DNA of 64,000 bases, taken from Mariluticola halotolerans (GTDB lineage Bacteria > Pseudomonadota > Alphaproteobacteria > Rhizobiales > Devosiaceae). Below are positions 62,603-64,000 of this stretch, piece by piece. A program made the position numbers and the translations under genes. The stretch spans positions 2,604,001 through 2,668,000 of the forward strand of contig NZ_CP090960.1 of the NCBI RefSeq assembly GCF_021611515.1, given 5' to 3'. The notes beneath the pieces are model-generated. The model worked only from the letters and a program-made list of their open reading frames with translations. It was not told the DNA's origin and searched no databases. How positions within the stretch are numbered: position 1 is the stretch's first letter; each line of letters starts with the position of its first letter.

Positions 62603-63175
62603 TCAGGTCCTGTTCTGGTCGCGCAGATAATCGCGGACTTTAGTAATGACGGCGTCGACCACCACTTCGTGGGGTACATCGTGCGAGACGACAGTAACAT
62701 CAGCCTCTGCATAAACCGGATAGCGTTGATCTATCAGGTTTTTGAGGGTTTCGCGCGGATTGGCCGTTTGCAAAAGCGGGCGGTTGGCGCGGCGGGACAC
62801 ACGGGCGAAGAGAAGCTCGAAATCGGCCTTGAGCCAGATGGAGAGGCCTTCGGCGCGCACCAGTTCGCGAGTTTCGGCATTGATGAAGGCACCGCCGCCG
62901 GTGCCCAGCACAATATTCTCTTCTTTTATGATGCGGGAAATGACCCGCGATTCACCGGCGCGGAATTCGGCTTCGCCATGCAGGGCAAAAAAATCATTGA
63001 TGTTCATGCCGGCGGCTTTTTCGATTTCGGCATCGCTGTCGATGAATCTGCGCCCCAGCCGGGCGGCAAGGCGGCGACCGACGGTGGTCTTGCCAGCGCC
63101 CATCATGCCCACCAGCACAAGCGGCTTGCCGCCGAGCAACTCGAGCAGTTCCACGCAATCGGTATCGGCTGTCAT
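62603..63175 (-). CDS. aroK: Shikimate kinase
   Basis: This 190-residue P-loop kinase phosphorylates shikimate at O3. Walker A is GMMGAGKT (23-30). The shikimate-binding DSD appears in FIDSDAEIEK, the substrate arginine in FRAGESRVI, GTGGGAF follows, and the lid arginine is in RRANRPLL. I use the ATG at 63175; a GTG at 63217 is in frame and cannot be excluded, as the ribosome-binding site is weak. aroB follows with 1 base between. Confidence 0.94.
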   Translation of the reverse strand: MTADTDCVELLELLGGKPLVLVGMMGAGKTTVGRRLAARLGRRFIDSDAEIEKAAGMNINDFFALHGEAEFRAGESRVISRIIKEENIVLGTGGGAFINAETRELVRAEGLSIWLKADFELLFARVSRRANRPLLQTANPRETLKNLIDQRYPVYAEADVTVVSHDVPHEVVVDAVITKVRDYLRDQNRT

Positions 63176-63325
63176 AGTCTTGGGCTGGCCCACGTCGAAG
63201 GTTCCGGTGCTGTACACGCTTGCTTGAAGCGGTCGCGGGGATACTTGTCAAGCGGCGGGCATTTGCGAGCGGCCTTGATCGCGCCGGGTAAATCGGTGAA
63301 AAGGGGCATAGATGAGGATGTTTTT

Positions 63326-63472
63326 ATGCCAACGCTGATCCGATTTCTGATTGTTCTGCTGTTTCTGGCCGGGCTTGGCTATGGCGCCATGTTTGCACTG
63401 GCGACATTTGTTGAGCCCCATGACAAAGAGGTCACCATGCGCGTGCCGGCGCGGGACCTGTTTGGCGACTGA
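63326..63472 (+). CDS. Small single-pass membrane protein upstream of xerD
   Basis: This 48-residue protein is mostly one hydrophobic helix (LIRFLIVLLFLAGLGYGAMFALA, residues 4-26) and a short charged tail ending MRVPARDLFGD. GAGG lies about 10 bases before the ATG. Its TGA shares a base with the xerD ATG. The same small gene sits before xerD in many Hyphomicrobiales; its role is unknown to me. Confidence 0.75.
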   Translation: MPTLIRFLIVLLFLAGLGYGAMFALATFVEPHDKEVTMRVPARDLFGD

Positions 63473-64000
63473 TGGCCGACGATCACCTGATCGGCGCTTT
63501 CCTTGAAATGATGAGTGCGGAGCGCGGCGCGGCGGCCAATACGATTGCCGCCTATCAGCGCGATCTTGCCGATTATTGCGGGTTTCTCAACGCGGTTGAC
63601 GGGTCGGCGCGCACGGCAAAACGGCCATTGGTGATTGCCTATCTGGAACGGCTGGAGGCGGAAGGCCTGTCGGCGGCATCGGTGGCGCGGCGGCTGAGCG
63701 CCTTGCGGCAGTTTCACCGGTTTTTGCTCGCCGAGGGGATCAGTGGTGACGACCCGACCCGAATCATTGCCTCGCCGAAAGCGCGCCGGGGCCTGCCCAA
63801 AATTCTGTCTGTGGAGGAAGTGGACGCCCTGCTGGCGCTGGCGGAGACCGAGGCCGAGGCTGAGGATCCGTTGAGCGCGAAGGGGGTGCGGGCCCGGCGA
63901 CTTTATGTGCTGCTGGAACTTTTATATGCGACGGGCATGCGGGTGAGTGAACTGGTCAGCCTGTTGCGCAGTGCGGTGATGCGGGATGCATCGTTTCTGA
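63472..64000 (+). CDS. xerD: Tyrosine recombinase XerD (5' part, cut by window end)
   Basis: About 176 codons of a site-specific tyrosine recombinase are visible. The N-terminal core-binding (SAM-like) domain covers about residues 4-100 with NTIAAYQRDLADYCGFLN and LRQFHRFLLAEG. The catalytic domain starts with LYVLLELLYATGMRVSELV, whose Arg is the first of the catalytic residues. The remaining HxxR and Tyr lie beyond the window. XerD with XerC resolves chromosome dimers at dif. It is coupled to the small membrane gene upstream. Confidence 0.9.
   Translation, partial: MADDHLIGAFLEMMSAERGAAANTIAAYQRDLADYCGFLNAVDGSARTAKRPLVIAYLERLEAEGLSAASVARRLSALRQFHRFLLAEGISGDDPTRIIASPKARRGLPKILSVEEVDALLALAETEAEAEDPLSAKGVRARRLYVLLELLYATGMRVSELVSLLRSAVMRDASFL

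Overview
The window is a GC-rich bacterial chromosome segment with a dense set of mostly housekeeping genes. Its content and order point to an alphaproteobacterium of the Hyphomicrobiales (Rhizobiales). Supporting signs are ftsE-ftsX-plsC, CpdR, argH-lysA beside tlpA, the helicase / S4 / ferredoxin / CarD block, cobS-cobT beside a J-domain protein and BolA, and aroK-aroB-CNNM protein-xerD. Alphaproteobacterial-type LexA (GTTC-N7-GTTC) and Zur palindromes fit the same placement. A genus cannot be fixed by eye.

Layout. 0-5 kb: a methyltransferase, hisC-tyrC (aromatic/histidine amino acid synthesis), DUF2125, a ChaC-like gamma-glutamylcyclotransferase and a small gene with a LexA-like box. 5-16 kb: ftsE-ftsX-plsC, a zinc-ribbon membrane protein, cpdR, a CidA/CidB pair, argH-lysA, tlpA, a diguanylate cyclase, and a leftward cluster (twin-TM protein, corrinoid adenosyltransferase, rhomboid, YjfB-like peptide). 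16-28 kb: LysR/epimerase, gluQ, DNA glycosylase, esterase, HNH nuclease, dsbB, yqaA, tRNA-Leu(CAA), an ArsR/SRPBCC unit, LysR/SDR, HxlR, a D,D-carboxypeptidase, TusA, a CAP lipoprotein and PhnA.

28-41 kb is the accessory, catabolic part. First comes LysR plus a TAXI-TRAP transporter plus an amidohydrolase of the resorcylate-decarboxylase type. Next is an orphan Zur-like box in front of a deleted beta-propeller/AztD-like gene remnant. Then a LacI repressor diverges from a Gfo/Idh/MocA dehydrogenase, a TIM-barrel isomerase and a complete sugar ABC transporter (binding protein, two permeases, ATPase). The LacI region carries two operator palindromes around a clear promoter.

41-64 kb returns to core genes: a Na+/H+ antiporter with a cyclic-nucleotide-binding domain, tRNA-Arg(CCT), a nuclease-fold protein with a changed active site coupled to an M48 protease, carD, fdxA, the S4 protein and a large DExH helicase, an SDR, DUF3108, rpmB, a VUT-family transporter, a REP-like palindrome, an esterase-like-phytase protein, cobT/cobS, a J-domain protein, bolA, a CNNM/CorC protein, aroB, aroK, a small membrane protein and the start of xerD, cut by the window end.

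I found no prophage, insertion sequence, CRISPR array or rRNA, and no clearly new multi-gene system. The items most worth follow-up are regulatory and degenerate: the LexA-box gene at 4.6-5.0 kb, the Zur box plus propeller relic at 33.6-34.0 kb, the twin ArsR operators at 22.5 kb, and the active-site-substituted thermonuclease paired with a protease lipoprotein at 44.5-46.7 kb. All starts, motifs and hairpins were read by eye; family calls rest on recognition of motifs, not on database searches.
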